A DNA stretch of 64,000 bases from Gnetum montanum (GCA_015680685.1 MNCI01033587.1:210164-274163), one strand, 5' to 3'. Positions 22,221 through 33,748 are shown, counted from the first letter of the stretch. The notes: generated by a model not told the origin, from the letters alone. Numbers and translations: made by a program.

Positions 22221-25200
22221 TCATGGGTTGTCTCTGTTTGCATCAGCTTTGTCACTCACCTTTGTACCATCAGCTTTTGCATCGCCTTCCCCTGCGTTGC
22301 CCTCTACCGGCTCTTCGTTCCCTCCCTCTATGGGCCTTGCACCCTCATCTGGAGCCTGCATCGTGAGAATGAAGCAGTCAGCTAGGGAATCAAATGCAAG
22401 TTACAATAGAGCATAAACACCAACACAGTAAAGTGACTAATCTGAGAAGGGCCTACATCGGTCTTAAAGGGTATCTAGTCTAAACTGAGCTTGAGGTAAC
22501 ACTAGACCTCCTCTATCATGATGTCCATCCAACGCCTATTGCTGGGTTTAATAGCCACAACAGCAACTCTCTCCCTTTCCATGATCATCCATTTTGGAGG
22601 TCCCGGGTAAAAGGAGATGGTTGTAGTATCTCCTGTAGAAAGGTCCACTTTCAAGTCAAGAGATTCCATAACCTTTACCTACTCTTTGAATTTGGCATAG
22701 GCCTCCTAAGCATCGATGGCATTCACAAATGCTTCATACGTGAATGCCTCCACAACAGTGACTTTGTACAGTTTTCAATGGGTGTCATTCTCTAGCTTGT
22801 ACATGTGTTTGTGGTTTCTCTGGGTTTGCCCCCATTTGAAAACCTTAGCACTGAAATCTTTCATGTATTAACACTTCTAACCTAGTAGGTCCATCTGCAT
22901 TTTCTGTTTGATTATCTCACGAGTGGATTCAACGCTCTGACTAACGACAGTCCAAAACCTTGCGTAGTCTTCTACAGCCGTGTGCGAGTCCTCATTATTA
23001 GGATTATGGGTTACGAGGAACTCATTCCTCAACCTGAGATCCTCCACCTTAGTGACCAGGTCAGCCTCTCTTTGCTCAGTCCTTTGGACCTGTTTCTACA
23101 AGTCCTTGTTGATGCGCTTATACTCCCATAGGGAGCATGCTGAGTGCAAGACGCACTTGTAAGCCTCATCGAAAGTGCGACAACACACCTCGGTCACATC
23201 AGGTGAGAGCGTGGGCACAACACCAACTTTCATAGGTTGCGTCGAGTCCCATTTGAGCTGAGAGGCTACCTCAACACGAAGAGCGTAGCAATCACGTTAG
23301 TATAGCAAAATCAACAAACTCGAAAGTGTTTAGTGTAACAACATAAGAACATTTAACACCACTACTTACCTGTGTCAGGGTCTGCCTGCTGAAGACATTT
23401 GATCATGTCATTGACAAGTCCCTGCATGAATGCAAACTTATCAAGGATCTCAATCCATGACTCCACATGAATCAGAGGGGGTCCTGTGGCATCAGTCGTA
23501 GCACCTATTACATGACTAAGCATATCAGTAATGGCCATAATGAACCATGATAAGGTAGATGTATCACTGAACTCACCAGCGTCCAACTCCGATCTTGCTT
23601 CTTGCTAATGCAAGACAATGGCGGTAGCCTTGGTGGAAGGCCTTACTAAGTCTACACGAGCCCCTTCCTCATGCGCTGGTGCCTTTCCTTTCAGAAGACC
23701 AACATCTTTTTTATTCAAGGGAGATGCCTCTTCGTCGGTATGAGGAGGATTCCTAATGACAAGAGCCCTTGCCCTAGAGACAGGAGCTCCTTTATTCTTG
23801 ACTGGGGCCCTTTCCTCTGAGATTGGGGCCTTCATGTCATCATTCCTTGTCCTTGTCCTAGGGGATGACACTTCTTCATCACATTCTTTGTCTTCTTCTT
23901 CTTCCTCTACTAGGAAAGAAGCATGTTTGCGTTGATCCAAAACAAGTTAGTTCAAAGCAGATGCTATGCTAAGCCACACCACCTAGCGCGGCATAGCATA
24001 GCAAACAATAATAGAGTAAGCATCACACAAATGCATTTACCAATGGGGGGTTACGTCCTTAGCAGCTTCAGCTGCAGTCTTCATCCCTCCTCTTCCTCCA
24101 TGCAGAGGGTTTCCTGGCTGGGGGAGGCCTCTTCCTTTGCAACTCCTTGGGCATAGTCTCAGCTATGAAATGTTCCCCTCGTGTCATGCTACTGGCTATA
24201 ACAGGGGGTGTCTCTCCTACACTATCCTGGACATGAACGTTGTGAGCCACCAGATCCTTGGTCATTACATACAACGACTTCCCAATTACTTCTGTGGGAT
24301 CTTGGGCTCCTGTGGTCCAGATGACTTGGCGAATCCACGACCTAGAAATCTAGTTGTGATCTTGCATGACCCAAACTCCATCCTCTTGAACCACCAAAAA
24401 ATCTACAAAGCGCTTTAGACAGCCTATGTAGAAGGCATAGGGTATGTTGGAGCAGGACTCTATTTTCTCACGGAGTTCCAAAATCTCAGCCTGCAAGTCG
24501 TTGAATAGGAAACTAGCCTAGTTGTAATGGGCCCCTTCTTCCATAACCTCCCACATTATCCAGGCCTACTCAAGTCCCAGGACCTTCCCTTGGTTAAGCA
24601 GTTGAGGGAATGTGCAAGAATGGAAGATAGGGTAAATCTCCATGGTGGGCCCATCCTTAAGCTTATCCATGGGGAGCCCTTTTCACTCCTTAACAAGCCC
24701 TAACCACTCCTAGATATCTTTCTTCTGAAGGGTTTCTTCTGAAGGGTTATTTCTGAGATGCCATCGACAAGAACACTAAACAGGTCCATAAATAGCTGGT
24801 CATTGATTTCAATGACCACCTGCACACCCCATATATGAGCACGGAAGTGACTAGCTCTTTCAGAGAAGGAGTTGACCAGGGAAAGCATCTCCACGGAAGG
24901 AATGCTCAGATTTGGGACCATGTATAGATCCTAAAGCTCTGCCTTTTGAATGTTCTAGACCAGGGAGTTCGAGGCCCCATGGTTTAGCCAATGCTAGCTC
25001 GCTTATACTTCACCATATTTGAAGTAGATGTTTGTCCCCTACGTCTCGGCGGATACTACCATCACCTCCTGGGGCCTTTTCACCCCTGCAATAGTTTTCA
25101 CAAAACACTCTTAGCATAATGATGTAAGAAATACAAGGATTGAAAAAACACTTAAGCATGCGACACTTACTATTTGACCCACCGGGCCTATACAGTAATG

Positions 25201-26477
25201 GGAATAGTGGGAGTTCAACCAGAACTTCTTCAACCGTGATCGGCTAGAAGGGATCTGCCCATTCCTCATCCAGCCAGCCTTTCTCATTGCATTGATTATA
25301 GGGAACATGAAACGTGCTTCGGTAGGTATGGTATTCTCCCCTGCACTGACCAATCACACTCGCCCGCAGGTTCTTAGCAGAAGAGAACTCCTGTAGGGCT
25401 AGCCATGTTGTAGCCAATAGACTCGATCGATCATGAATCCCATCATCATTGATAAAGAACCTAGTAGAAAACATGTACTGTTACCATTCGGCTGATATAG
25501 CCAGTATTGCACAACATAGTGACACAAGGTTGCAAGACTCACTCACCAACACAATAGATAGTCCCCTGTGGGTTCTGAAAGCACGTCGACATGTAACGTG
25601 TGAGGAACAATATGTTGTAATGGTGATAGCATCTGTATTCAGGCATGTCCCAAATCTAGGCTAAATTCCTTAACCCTACTAAATGTTGGCTGGATCCCTC
25701 TCCTTGACTACTCATGATTGCCTTGTTGGTAAAAAATCTCAAAATGCCTCGACTTGCTCCAGGCAACATGGCTTCTGTTATGTCGAACCCCTCCTCCTCC
25801 TCTAGGGAGGACCAAACAATCACACTGAAGTGGTCAAGGAGGAATTGCAAAAATTCCCATGCCCCTACTCTAAAATAGACCCCTCGCTCTTCCATACGTA
25901 TCTATAGAGGAGGAGCATTGGCCACAGGTCTACTCACATGGCACAGGACCCCTCTAATTTCCAAAACAATCAGCCTGGGCCTTAGCCCCACCCTGCACAA
26001 CACAATCAGGGAATTGACGACATGCCCTAACAAAACATGTATCGCACTACCACATTGCACACAACCTAGCCCTCCTAAGGGTTTTACGTTACAACATGCA
26101 AGGGTCAAGCAACTTAAACTATCCCAGCCCCTACGGTAATGACAACCGCGGTGGTGGCAGTTTCAGCAACCTTGCATGCAACCACGATGTAATGTTTATG
26201 CATCTGCCACAACCAAAACGGCGACAGCAATAATGCAAAGGCCAAAATGATGCAACCATAGAAAATGCAAGTAGCCAAGAATGGACACAAAAAAAATGGA
26301 ATGCAAAACAAGAGCAAAGAACAAAAGAAAGCATAAAACAAAAAGTAGAGGAAGCATAGTAACCTACTGGGTCAACGGTGTGCTCCTTCACATCGCAACG
26401 TGTGCTTGTAGCGCACACCCTAGGGCCTTCTTCACCTTCTCAACCTTTGCAAGCACCATATGAGTTTTAGGAGCCAT
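22221..26477 (-). pseudogene. Antisense multi-exon cargo gene of Tat-1 (FCP1/HAD-like N-terminal part, coiled-coil middle, acidic tail)
   Basis: Exons inferred from frames and splice sites (minus strand): 26477-~26366 (MAPKTHMVLAKVEKVKKALG); 25992-25547; 25477-25171; 25085-24041; 23909-23370; 23269-~22438; 22355-22221. Donors GTGAGT, GTAAGT, GTAAAT and GTAAGT and acceptors GTGCAG, AACAG, TTGCAG, CCTAG, TTGAG and ATGCAG are good; introns between the well-defined exons are 69-131 nt. Exon 2 reads LIVLEIRGVLCHV then GVYFRVGAWEFLQFLLDHF and VIVWSS, which resembles an FCP1/HAD phosphatase, but the catalytic DxD is E-I-R. Exon 4 has PSVEMLSLVNSFSERASHFR and VVIEINDQLFMDLFSV; exon 5 begins with an acidic run (VEEEEEDKE); exon 6 is helical and coiled-coil-like (TKVEDLRLRNEF). 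The last exon ends DKADANRDNP and a TGA. About seven in-frame stops, mostly TAG, show decay. Total length would be near 1,100 residues. Function unknown. Diverged copies lie at 7590-8928 and 53489-53548. Confidence 0.72.
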
Positions 26478-26626
26478 TGTCCTGCTTACAGATGCACACT
26501 CTTCGCTGAAAAAATTCAATTCGCTAGTCGTTAACACAATTGCTTCATGCTCCGAAGTTGCCTTGTGTTCTGATGTGGATTCTGCATTCTTACAGTGAGA
26601 ATGGAAAAATTGCCAAGGTTTAACCC

Positions 26627-26634
26627 CTATTTAT
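26627..26634 (-). promoter_or_regulatory. TATA-like box of the antisense gene
   Basis: ATAAATAG on the minus strand, 150 bases upstream of the start codon at 26477. A start site about 30 bases downstream would give a leader of roughly 120 nt. It lies outside the LTRs, so the gene could have its own promoter. Confidence 0.4.
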
Positions 26635-26814
26635 TCATGGTTGTGATGACAAAATGGGGAAACTTGCGACTCTCCCTCTCCGATTAATGCACAACACGCC
26701 ATAAAGCATAGCATGCTCGCCACAACATTGTAGCACTATTGACATTTAAACCTTGATATGCTCCAAGCTAACTATTTACTTTCCTAAAAATAAAAAAATA
26801 TATTTGTTTTTGGT

Positions 26815-27310
26815 TACCGGTCCAAAAATACCTTAAACTAGTAACCCTGGGAACCGTAGCGTGACCGGTCCAAAAAGACCTTAAACTAACAATCCTAGCA
26901 TAGTTGCACTTCTAATGGTCCGAAAAGACCCTAAACTAGTAGTTTCAACCTATTACACTCGTAGTTTGCAATGACTTTAAACTAATAATTCCACATTCTT
27001 ACATGGGCAGTTTTCGCATCTTCTTTCACATTGGTGGTGTCACAATTTTTAGCAGTCTCGCATCTTCATATCAGCAGTTCACATATTTGTATTGACAGTT
27101 TTACACTTCTCATACCCGCAATTTTCCATTTCACACACTATCATTTTGCATGTTAAGATTTCGCATGTTACAATTTGACAGTCTAAAGATTTACTAAACT
27201 AGTAGTTTGGCATTCGCATATTGACCATTTCATAGCTTTACACTTTGCATCGGCAGTCTTACATTTTTAGCGGTTCTACATTCTCATGCCTCAGTGATCC
27301 ACCATGACCT
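26815..27310 (+). repeat. Degenerate repeats upstream of RT (CCTTAAACTAGTA, then GCAGTTTTGCAT types)
   Basis: 26815-27000 holds about five units of the type ggtccaaaaagaccttaaac with a following tagtaa. 27000-27310 holds many short units around cagttttgcat and cacatt. They lie between the start of the antisense gene and the RT frame. Confidence 0.55.
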
Positions 27311-27481
27311 TAAAACTGGGAAACTCCAAATCTTTATATCGTAACACTTCACAAGTTGCATCACATCACTGTTTTGAAAATTTTCGTTATACACAATCTC
27401 TACCGATAAACGCCTCTTGACCAGGCCTTTATCTTATGTTGGAAGGTCAAGTAAAAGATGGAAATCCATAGCAACCTTTCC

Positions 27482-30400
27482 ACACCTTTAACATTAGCAG
27501 GCCCATAGGGCAAGCTCGCAAGACAGTTGGACCCCAACATGATCAATTAGGGGTCGACCACAACTGGCACCATAGTAGCCTTAGAAGCATCCCCAGACTA
27601 GCCCAAGCACCTAGTCCAAACCCTAGACTTAGAGGTCGGCAATGTGACCAAGGATCCTCTTGTTGAGAGGCCTGTGACTACATCAAAAGGGGATACAAAA
27701 ACACTAAAACTCAGCTCCCTCCTAGACATGCAAACACACAAAAACATAGCCAAGATTCTACAAGACAACATTAGCATCTTCGCATGGTTGTACAATGACC
27801 TGCCAGGTCTAGAGCTGTGGCTAATATAGCACAACATCATCCTAGACCCACACATGAAGGTAGTCAAGCAGAAGGCTTGCAAGGTTAAGCTAGAAATCAC
27901 ACTAGCCATGAAGGATGAAATCACCAAGCTATACCAAGCTGGTTTCATCCGTGCAGTTGATTATTCGGAATGGGTGTCCAACATCATTGTAGTTTCCAAA
28001 AAAATAGGATGAATAAGAATCTGCATAGACTTCTGGGATCTGAACAAAGCAATGATCAAGGACAACTTCCCGCTTCCAAGCATTGATCAGCTCATCGACA
28101 CCATGACCAGTCATGTTCTACTATCCTTCATGGATGGTTTCTCTGGATACAACCAAATATGCATTAATCCAAAGCACGAGTTGTCAACAACCTTCATCAC
28201 CCCATGGGGGACCTTCTGCTATACCATGATGCCCTTCGGGCTTAAGAATGCTGGAGCAACCTACCAGCGCGCCATGACTTATATTTTTAGTGACTATATT
28301 CTAGAAACATTAAACGACTACGTGGATCACATACCGGTCATGTCCAAGAGGCAGTTGATCACCCACGCAATCTAGGGGTAGTCCTCAAATGCTGCCAAAT
28401 GCACAACTTACGCCTCAATCCTATGAAGTGCATCTTCGGGGTGAAAAATGGATGCATGTTGGGTTCATAGTATCGAAGGTCGTAATATGGGTGGACCCTA
28501 ACAAAGTCAAGGCCATTGTCAACCTAGCACCCCCCACAAACCTTAAGGAGTTAGTGGTTTGCAAACTAGAATGCAATTCATTCGAAGATTCATAGCAAGG
28601 TTGACTGAAAAGTTACATCCCATGCAACATATTTTAAAGAAAGGGGTTAATGTTGACTGGAAAACTCAGTGCCAACAAACCTTCAACAACTTAAAGAAGG
28701 AACTCTTGCACCTCCCGACTGTGCATCCGCCACAAAGGGATAAACCCTTCTTTATCTACCTTGCCACCTCCAACACATCTATAGTGGCACTGCTATGTCA
28801 GAAGTGAGATGATGGTTCTGAGATGCCAGTGTATTTTCTGAGCCACGCACTTATAGCACATGAAGAAAAATACAACAAAGTGGAGAGGAATTGTCTTGCC
28901 TTTGTGTTTGCACTAAAAAAGTGGCAGCATTACCTGTTCTGTAGCAGTACCAATGTCATTTGCAAGAGCAATATACTCTAGGCTATCACTAAAAACCTAT
29001 ATGAAAGTAGCAAGATAGCTTGATGGAAGGAAATAACTGCGAAGTTCGATTTACGCTATGTAAGTCAATCATTGATAAAGGGCCAAGCCATAGCAACCCA
29101 ACTCACGGCCTCGCCAGTCGATGATTGAGTAACCATAGACCCCAAATTCCTGGATGAGAAGGTTAGCAATATTGACATTATCCCATCGTATCTCGAAGCC
29201 ACTCTACACTTTGACGATGCCTCAACCACATGAGGAGGTAGCGCCGCTACCGTCATCACATTCCCTTTTGGGGAAATGCATCCATCCACTTATTGTTTTG
29301 CGTTCCCTTGCACCAATAACGTGGTAGAATACAAGGGGCTACTTAGAGGCCTCTTAACTACTTGGACACTACACATAAAATACCTAGCAATCCAGGGAGA
29401 TTCAAAACTAGTCATAAATCAAATCACCGAAATCTATGCCTGTAAGGCTACGCACCTGCAACCCTAATGCAACCTAGCAAAAATCCTCCTTAAGCAGTTC
29501 GCAACCATAGATGTACAACACGTGCCACGCAACGAGAATATTATGGCAGATGAATTAGCTACCCTTGCATTAAACATTCCATCACATTCCTTGGCAAATC
29601 TACCAACCTCGATTACAGAATGTGCAGAGCCTATCACTCAGGTGGAACATGTGGCCTCTGTCAATGCTGCGGATACCCAAGAGTGGTATGCCAACATTAA
29701 ATCTTATCTATAGCATGGCGAGCCCCCAGGTGGATTGACATCTGCCCAAAGAGATGCAATCTATAGGCATGCTCTGCAATACGTGCTCATGGGAAATGAT
29801 GCCCTGTGTCAACGTTCCTACAACAGAATATTGCTGGCATGTGTGGGTGGCAAGCAAGCATAGAAGGTAGTTAATGAAGTGCATGAGGGGCTCTGCAGTG
29901 GACACATAGCACCTAGGGCTATGGCTACAAAGATCATACACATAGGGTACTACTAGCCCCACATGGAACATGACTTCCTATCAAAAGTCAAGACATGCGA
30001 CACATGCCAGAGATATGAAAATCTCATACATGTAGCACTTGTAGACCTCCACCCAACGCAAATCACGTGGCCCTTCCAACGATGGGGATTAGACCTCATA
30101 GGGCCTATCATGCCTAAGTCCTCTACAGGGCATAGTTTCATTATCACCACCACTGAATACTTTACTAAGTGGGTGGAAGCCATTCCCCTAAGGAAGATGA
30201 CATTTCATCAAATCTTCCATTTCATCCTAGACAACATCGTAACTAGATTCAGGCTTCCAATGACTATTGTGATCGACAATGGGCAACAGTTCAGTAGTAT
30301 GGAAACCTGAACCTTTTGCAAGAATCTAGGCATTAAACAATCATTTTCCTCCTCCTATTATCCATAGGTGAATGGGCAGGCGGAGGCTACAAATAAGTCC

Positions 30401-30925
30401 ATCATCAACTTGCTGAAGCGGATGCTTAACAAGGGCAAGAGGCGGTGGCACAAGCAAATCCTCTACATTCTATGAGACTACCGGACAACGTGCAGGACTA
30501 CAACAAGTAAGACCCCTTACAGTCTTGTTTATGAATCTGAAGTTGTATTGCCTCTTGAGTTATAGGTACCATCACTCCAGGTGATCCTATCCAACATCGT
30601 GAGTGAAGCCCAGAACAATGAATCGCGAATCATCGACCTTGACTCAATAGAGGAGGAGCACACGCAAACGCTGAAACACATTGATCACTACCAAAGCAAG
30701 CAGCAGCAGAAGGACCATGCAGACCCACATCGACAACCAGTGCAAAAGAGAAACCTCATCCTCAAGGCCGTCCGTGAGCACGTGAGCAAATTCTCAGCAA
30801 ACTGGGAAGGTCCTTACATGGTCACTAAAGCCTTTTCGAATGGAGCCTTCAAGCTGGCGGATATGGACGGTAATGAGTTCGCCAACCCGGTGAATCATTC
30901 GTACCTCAAGATGTACTATGTCTAA
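27482..30925 (+). pseudogene. Tat-1 pol: reverse transcriptase, RNase H, archaeal-type RNase H, integrase
   Basis: RT (about 27690-28400) shows FAWLYNDLPGL, the IRICIDFWDLNKA block, NFPLPSIDQLID, MDGFSGYNQI, TFITPWGTFCYTMMPFGLKN and YQRAMT. The catalytic YVDD reads YVDH. Frames shift near 28370. RNase H (about 28600-29000) has KPFFIYLATSN and YNKVERNCLAFVFALKKWQ. A second RNase H (about 29190-29560) has LHFDDAS, NNVVEYKGLLRGL, IQGDSKLVINQ and VPRNENIMADELATLAL. Integrase (about 29720-30925) has the zinc-finger remnant KTCDTCQRY, then WGLDLIGP, VIDNGQQFSS and GQAEATNKSI (DDE), and the tail NWEGPYMVTKAFSNGAFKLAD. Stops are mostly TAG. A possible splice acceptor CATTAGCAG lies just upstream near 27500. 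Confidence 0.93.
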
Positions 30926-30934
30926 GGTGTAATG

Positions 30935-31160
30935 GCAGCCACCACCATCTGCTACGATGATAAAATGGCAACTCCATAGAGTAGTGTCCATAATGACGTT
31001 AAAATAGCGGCATCGAGCACTCTTCGTCATGACGCAAAACTAGCACGGCCCATCTTCTACGAGGATAAACTGGCATGTACGGTCTACTGGGATCTTAAAC
31101 CAACACAATAGTTTTTTGGGACCTTCAACCAGCTACCAAGACCTTATACTGGGTTCGCGT
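30935..31160 (+). repeat. Degenerate tandem repeat after integrase (Tat-1)
   Basis: About six imperfect units with cores such as gaggataaactggca and gacgcaaaactagcac. It is the shorter counterpart of 3835-4200. Confidence 0.65.
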
Positions 31161-32171
31161 TACATCCCCAGCATGCATCTATGCCAAGTACGCATTAGAC
31201 GAGTATGCATAGTGCTGACATGTGGGTGGGACATCATAGCTCTGGAACATAGTTCATGACACAATGAGAATGCAGTCTAGGACACACACGATGCATCCAC
31301 CCTTGGCATCACGCTGATCCTCTGGAGATGCTGTATGGCACTATACTAGCCCTCCGAACCTACTATTACCACGTCCCATTACCTTGACGATAGTTCCTTG
31401 GCTAGTTCCCGTAGCTGGAGTTCCAGTAGTATTGTGGCCCAGCCACAATATTGTTACTCTCTAGCCCCCTGCCAATGCCTCAGCTCACATGACGTTTAGC
31501 TATGTGGTAGCTAATCCCATAGCTGAACTAAGAATGCATGTCCTTGGTAAGGATACCAGTGCATCTGCAATCGCAACAACCCCTGATGCCTTCGAGGCCA
31601 GCTCCTCTACACCGGTGCCGCCAAGGCTGCTGCTAGCCTTTCTAATTTGGACATCGCATGCTAGCGATGATGCCCAATAGCTTCAACAACACCAGCAGCT
31701 AGCAAGACCTTTGCCCCTATGGGCATGGCTTGCAACAGCAGCAAATGCTACAGCGTCGTGAAGCAAGTGCCTCAACTAGCTCAGCTACTTCATAGTGAAA
31801 ATTCCACGATGTGCATAACACAACTCACCATATGGAAAGCATTTGTAGGTAGGTCAAAACCCTTTATGGATGTAATGCAACTCATCCTACGAAGGAAGCA
31901 CCCATCCTACGAGAGGTTGAAGAATAGCACCAGCCAAAGATGGAAATGCGAAGGAGTCCCTCATGAGCACTCCGACGAGGGACTCTCCTAAACATCATCT
32001 TTTCTATCTGCCTTAATCTCTGCAAAACCAATGTAACACTCTCAAGTATGGCCAAGAGACATCTCAACACTCACCGAGCGACAACATCAGTATTTTGCCT
32101 GTTGCGGTGTTTCGTATTCCTTGTCAACGTCTATCAAGCCTGTCCTCCAAATGTCGACAAAGAGGGGCTAA
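31161..32171 (+). other. Tat-1 3' region between integrase and 3' LTR
   Basis: Collinear with Tat-0 4201-5223. Open frames of 60-110 residues are present, with FSYVVANPIAELRMH and SYERLKNSTSQRW shared with Tat-0, but they are broken in one or other copy. The polypurine tract expected just before the LTR may be the AGAGGGGC-like run at 32161-32168. Confidence 0.5.
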
Positions 32172-33748
32172 TGAAACACCCCAAAAATTCCGAAGTCATT
32201 CTTGCTTCACCAAGCCTTGTAATTCGTGCAAACACTACAATAGTTCTTCAAGAGGAGAACACTTTGAATTTGGGTCGACTAGTTCAGCAAATTTTCTGCT
32301 TTAGGTGTAGACAAGCTCCACAGGTCATCCTACCTATCCACCTAAGTAGCCTGCCCAGCCAACAGCCTACTTAGAAAAAATGCAGAGAGTTGGCAATAGC
32401 ATTTCAAATGCGTGAAACAGTTTGGAAAATTTTCTAAGTCATGAATTCTGCTACGCTATGCTACATCTCGCTATGTAGCGTAGCAAGATTCATAAGATCA
32501 TTGTAGAATGAAGTGCTATGCTACGCTACGCAACGTGACGTAGCGTACATGGCAATAGCTTCACAGCCAGTCCCCACATCAAATTTCAAGTCCTTCAACA
32601 ATGTCCCTTTCCATTAGAAAGCGACGGACCATGTCTACTGCTACGCTACGCTGAGCTAGATGGCGTAGTGAGGCGTAGCAATTCTACGGAAGAGACAGAA
32701 GGTAGCACAAAGTGCAGAATCAGCAAAGTTCACAAGTTTTGAATCGCAAGAAGCAAAGTTTGAAAATCGGCAAAGCTCTCGTGACTAAGACCATTCATTA
32801 CACTACATAGCGTAGCATAGTGTAGCAAGCATGCAACACACATGTAGTGGAACACGCGACAAGGTGCTATGCTATGCTACAAAGCATAGCAAGGCATGTG
32901 GGTGGCTGTGCAACATCAATGTACTTCACCTAATTGGACCATTAGCACACGTCTCTAGATGCTAATGGCACAATTACGGTGTGGTAGGCTCACAATTACA
33001 GCATAATAGGCTTGCATTACAATGGTCTTGCAGGTCCAACAGTCATGCATGGCAAGTGTGGCGCCAGCATGTCAACATGGGCCTAGGGCATGTGGCATCC
33101 AAACTGACCCTTTCGCATGCCCTTTAGCCCTATAAATACCCAAACGAGCAATGCTCAAAGGGTTGGACTATCTCTAGAGGTTCAAAAAAGAAATCATCAT
33201 AACATTGAGCACTGAGCATTGTAAGATTTCTCTTTGACACTGCATACAGTTAGCATCTTTAGCTGGCATTTTTTTCTATCTCCCTTTCTACCACCTTGGT
33301 AGAATCTCTGCATTGTCAGCACCTAAGGTCGCGCCCAAGTGTACAATCTATTTTGCTCTACATGTCTTGGTTACTCTCGAGATCTCTGCACTCCCCCACG
33401 CTGTGCAACTAACTGTATCCATCTTGACAGAGCAAGCTTGTAGCTTCGGAGCAGTGCATTTTTCTAACTATATTTTACCTTGTTTCCTACTTATTATTTC
33501 ATTTTGCACCCTTTTTTCTACTTTATTTACTCTCAAGAATTATTTCATGTTATCAACCCCATTTTCAAAACATATGTTGCAAAAGGCTATATAGATGTCG
33601 ATTAAGTCCCTATCTAATCGACCAGACCGTTTAGGGCACCCCGTATTCACTCACACCCAGCATGGCCCTCCTGCAAGTATAGGGTCAAGATTGTCATGCT
33701 CATCGACCCCTCAATGTTTTCCAGCCGCTGACGTTTCTGGTCATTACA
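32172..33748 (+). mobile_element. 3' LTR of Tat-1
   Basis: 1577 bases, TGAAACACCCC to TCATTACA, followed by the CCCAT target duplicate. Hairpin-forming GCTACG/CGTAGC clusters lie at about 32448-32890. The TATA box near 33130 is intact. Confidence 0.92.

Larger units (their letters stand above)
15631..33748 (+). mobile_element. Tat-1, complete 18.1-kb Ty3/gypsy (Tat/Ogre-like) retrotransposon with antisense cargo gene
   Basis: Order: LTR, PBS, leader array, gag-protease, antisense multi-exon gene, RT, RNase H, second (archaeal-type) RNase H, integrase, repeat array, 3' region, LTR. Flanking 5-mers are identical (CCCAT at 15626-15630 and 33749-33753), so both ends are original. Two RNase H domains in a row are the mark of the Tat lineage, and the size and protease-RT spacing resemble Ogre. 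The two LTRs differ at about 14 of their first 100 bases, nearly all transitions, so the insertion is old. It disrupted an older gag-protease element in its protease region. Confidence 0.92.

Noticed and set aside
22160-22416. Plus-strand open frames overlapping the cargo gene's last exon
   Set aside because: Mirror of the acidic, codon-biased last exon on the minus strand.
33313-33594. 93-residue frame at the end of the Tat-1 3' LTR
   Set aside because: Inside R/U5 of the LTR, partly shared with the other LTRs and broken in them; no domain.
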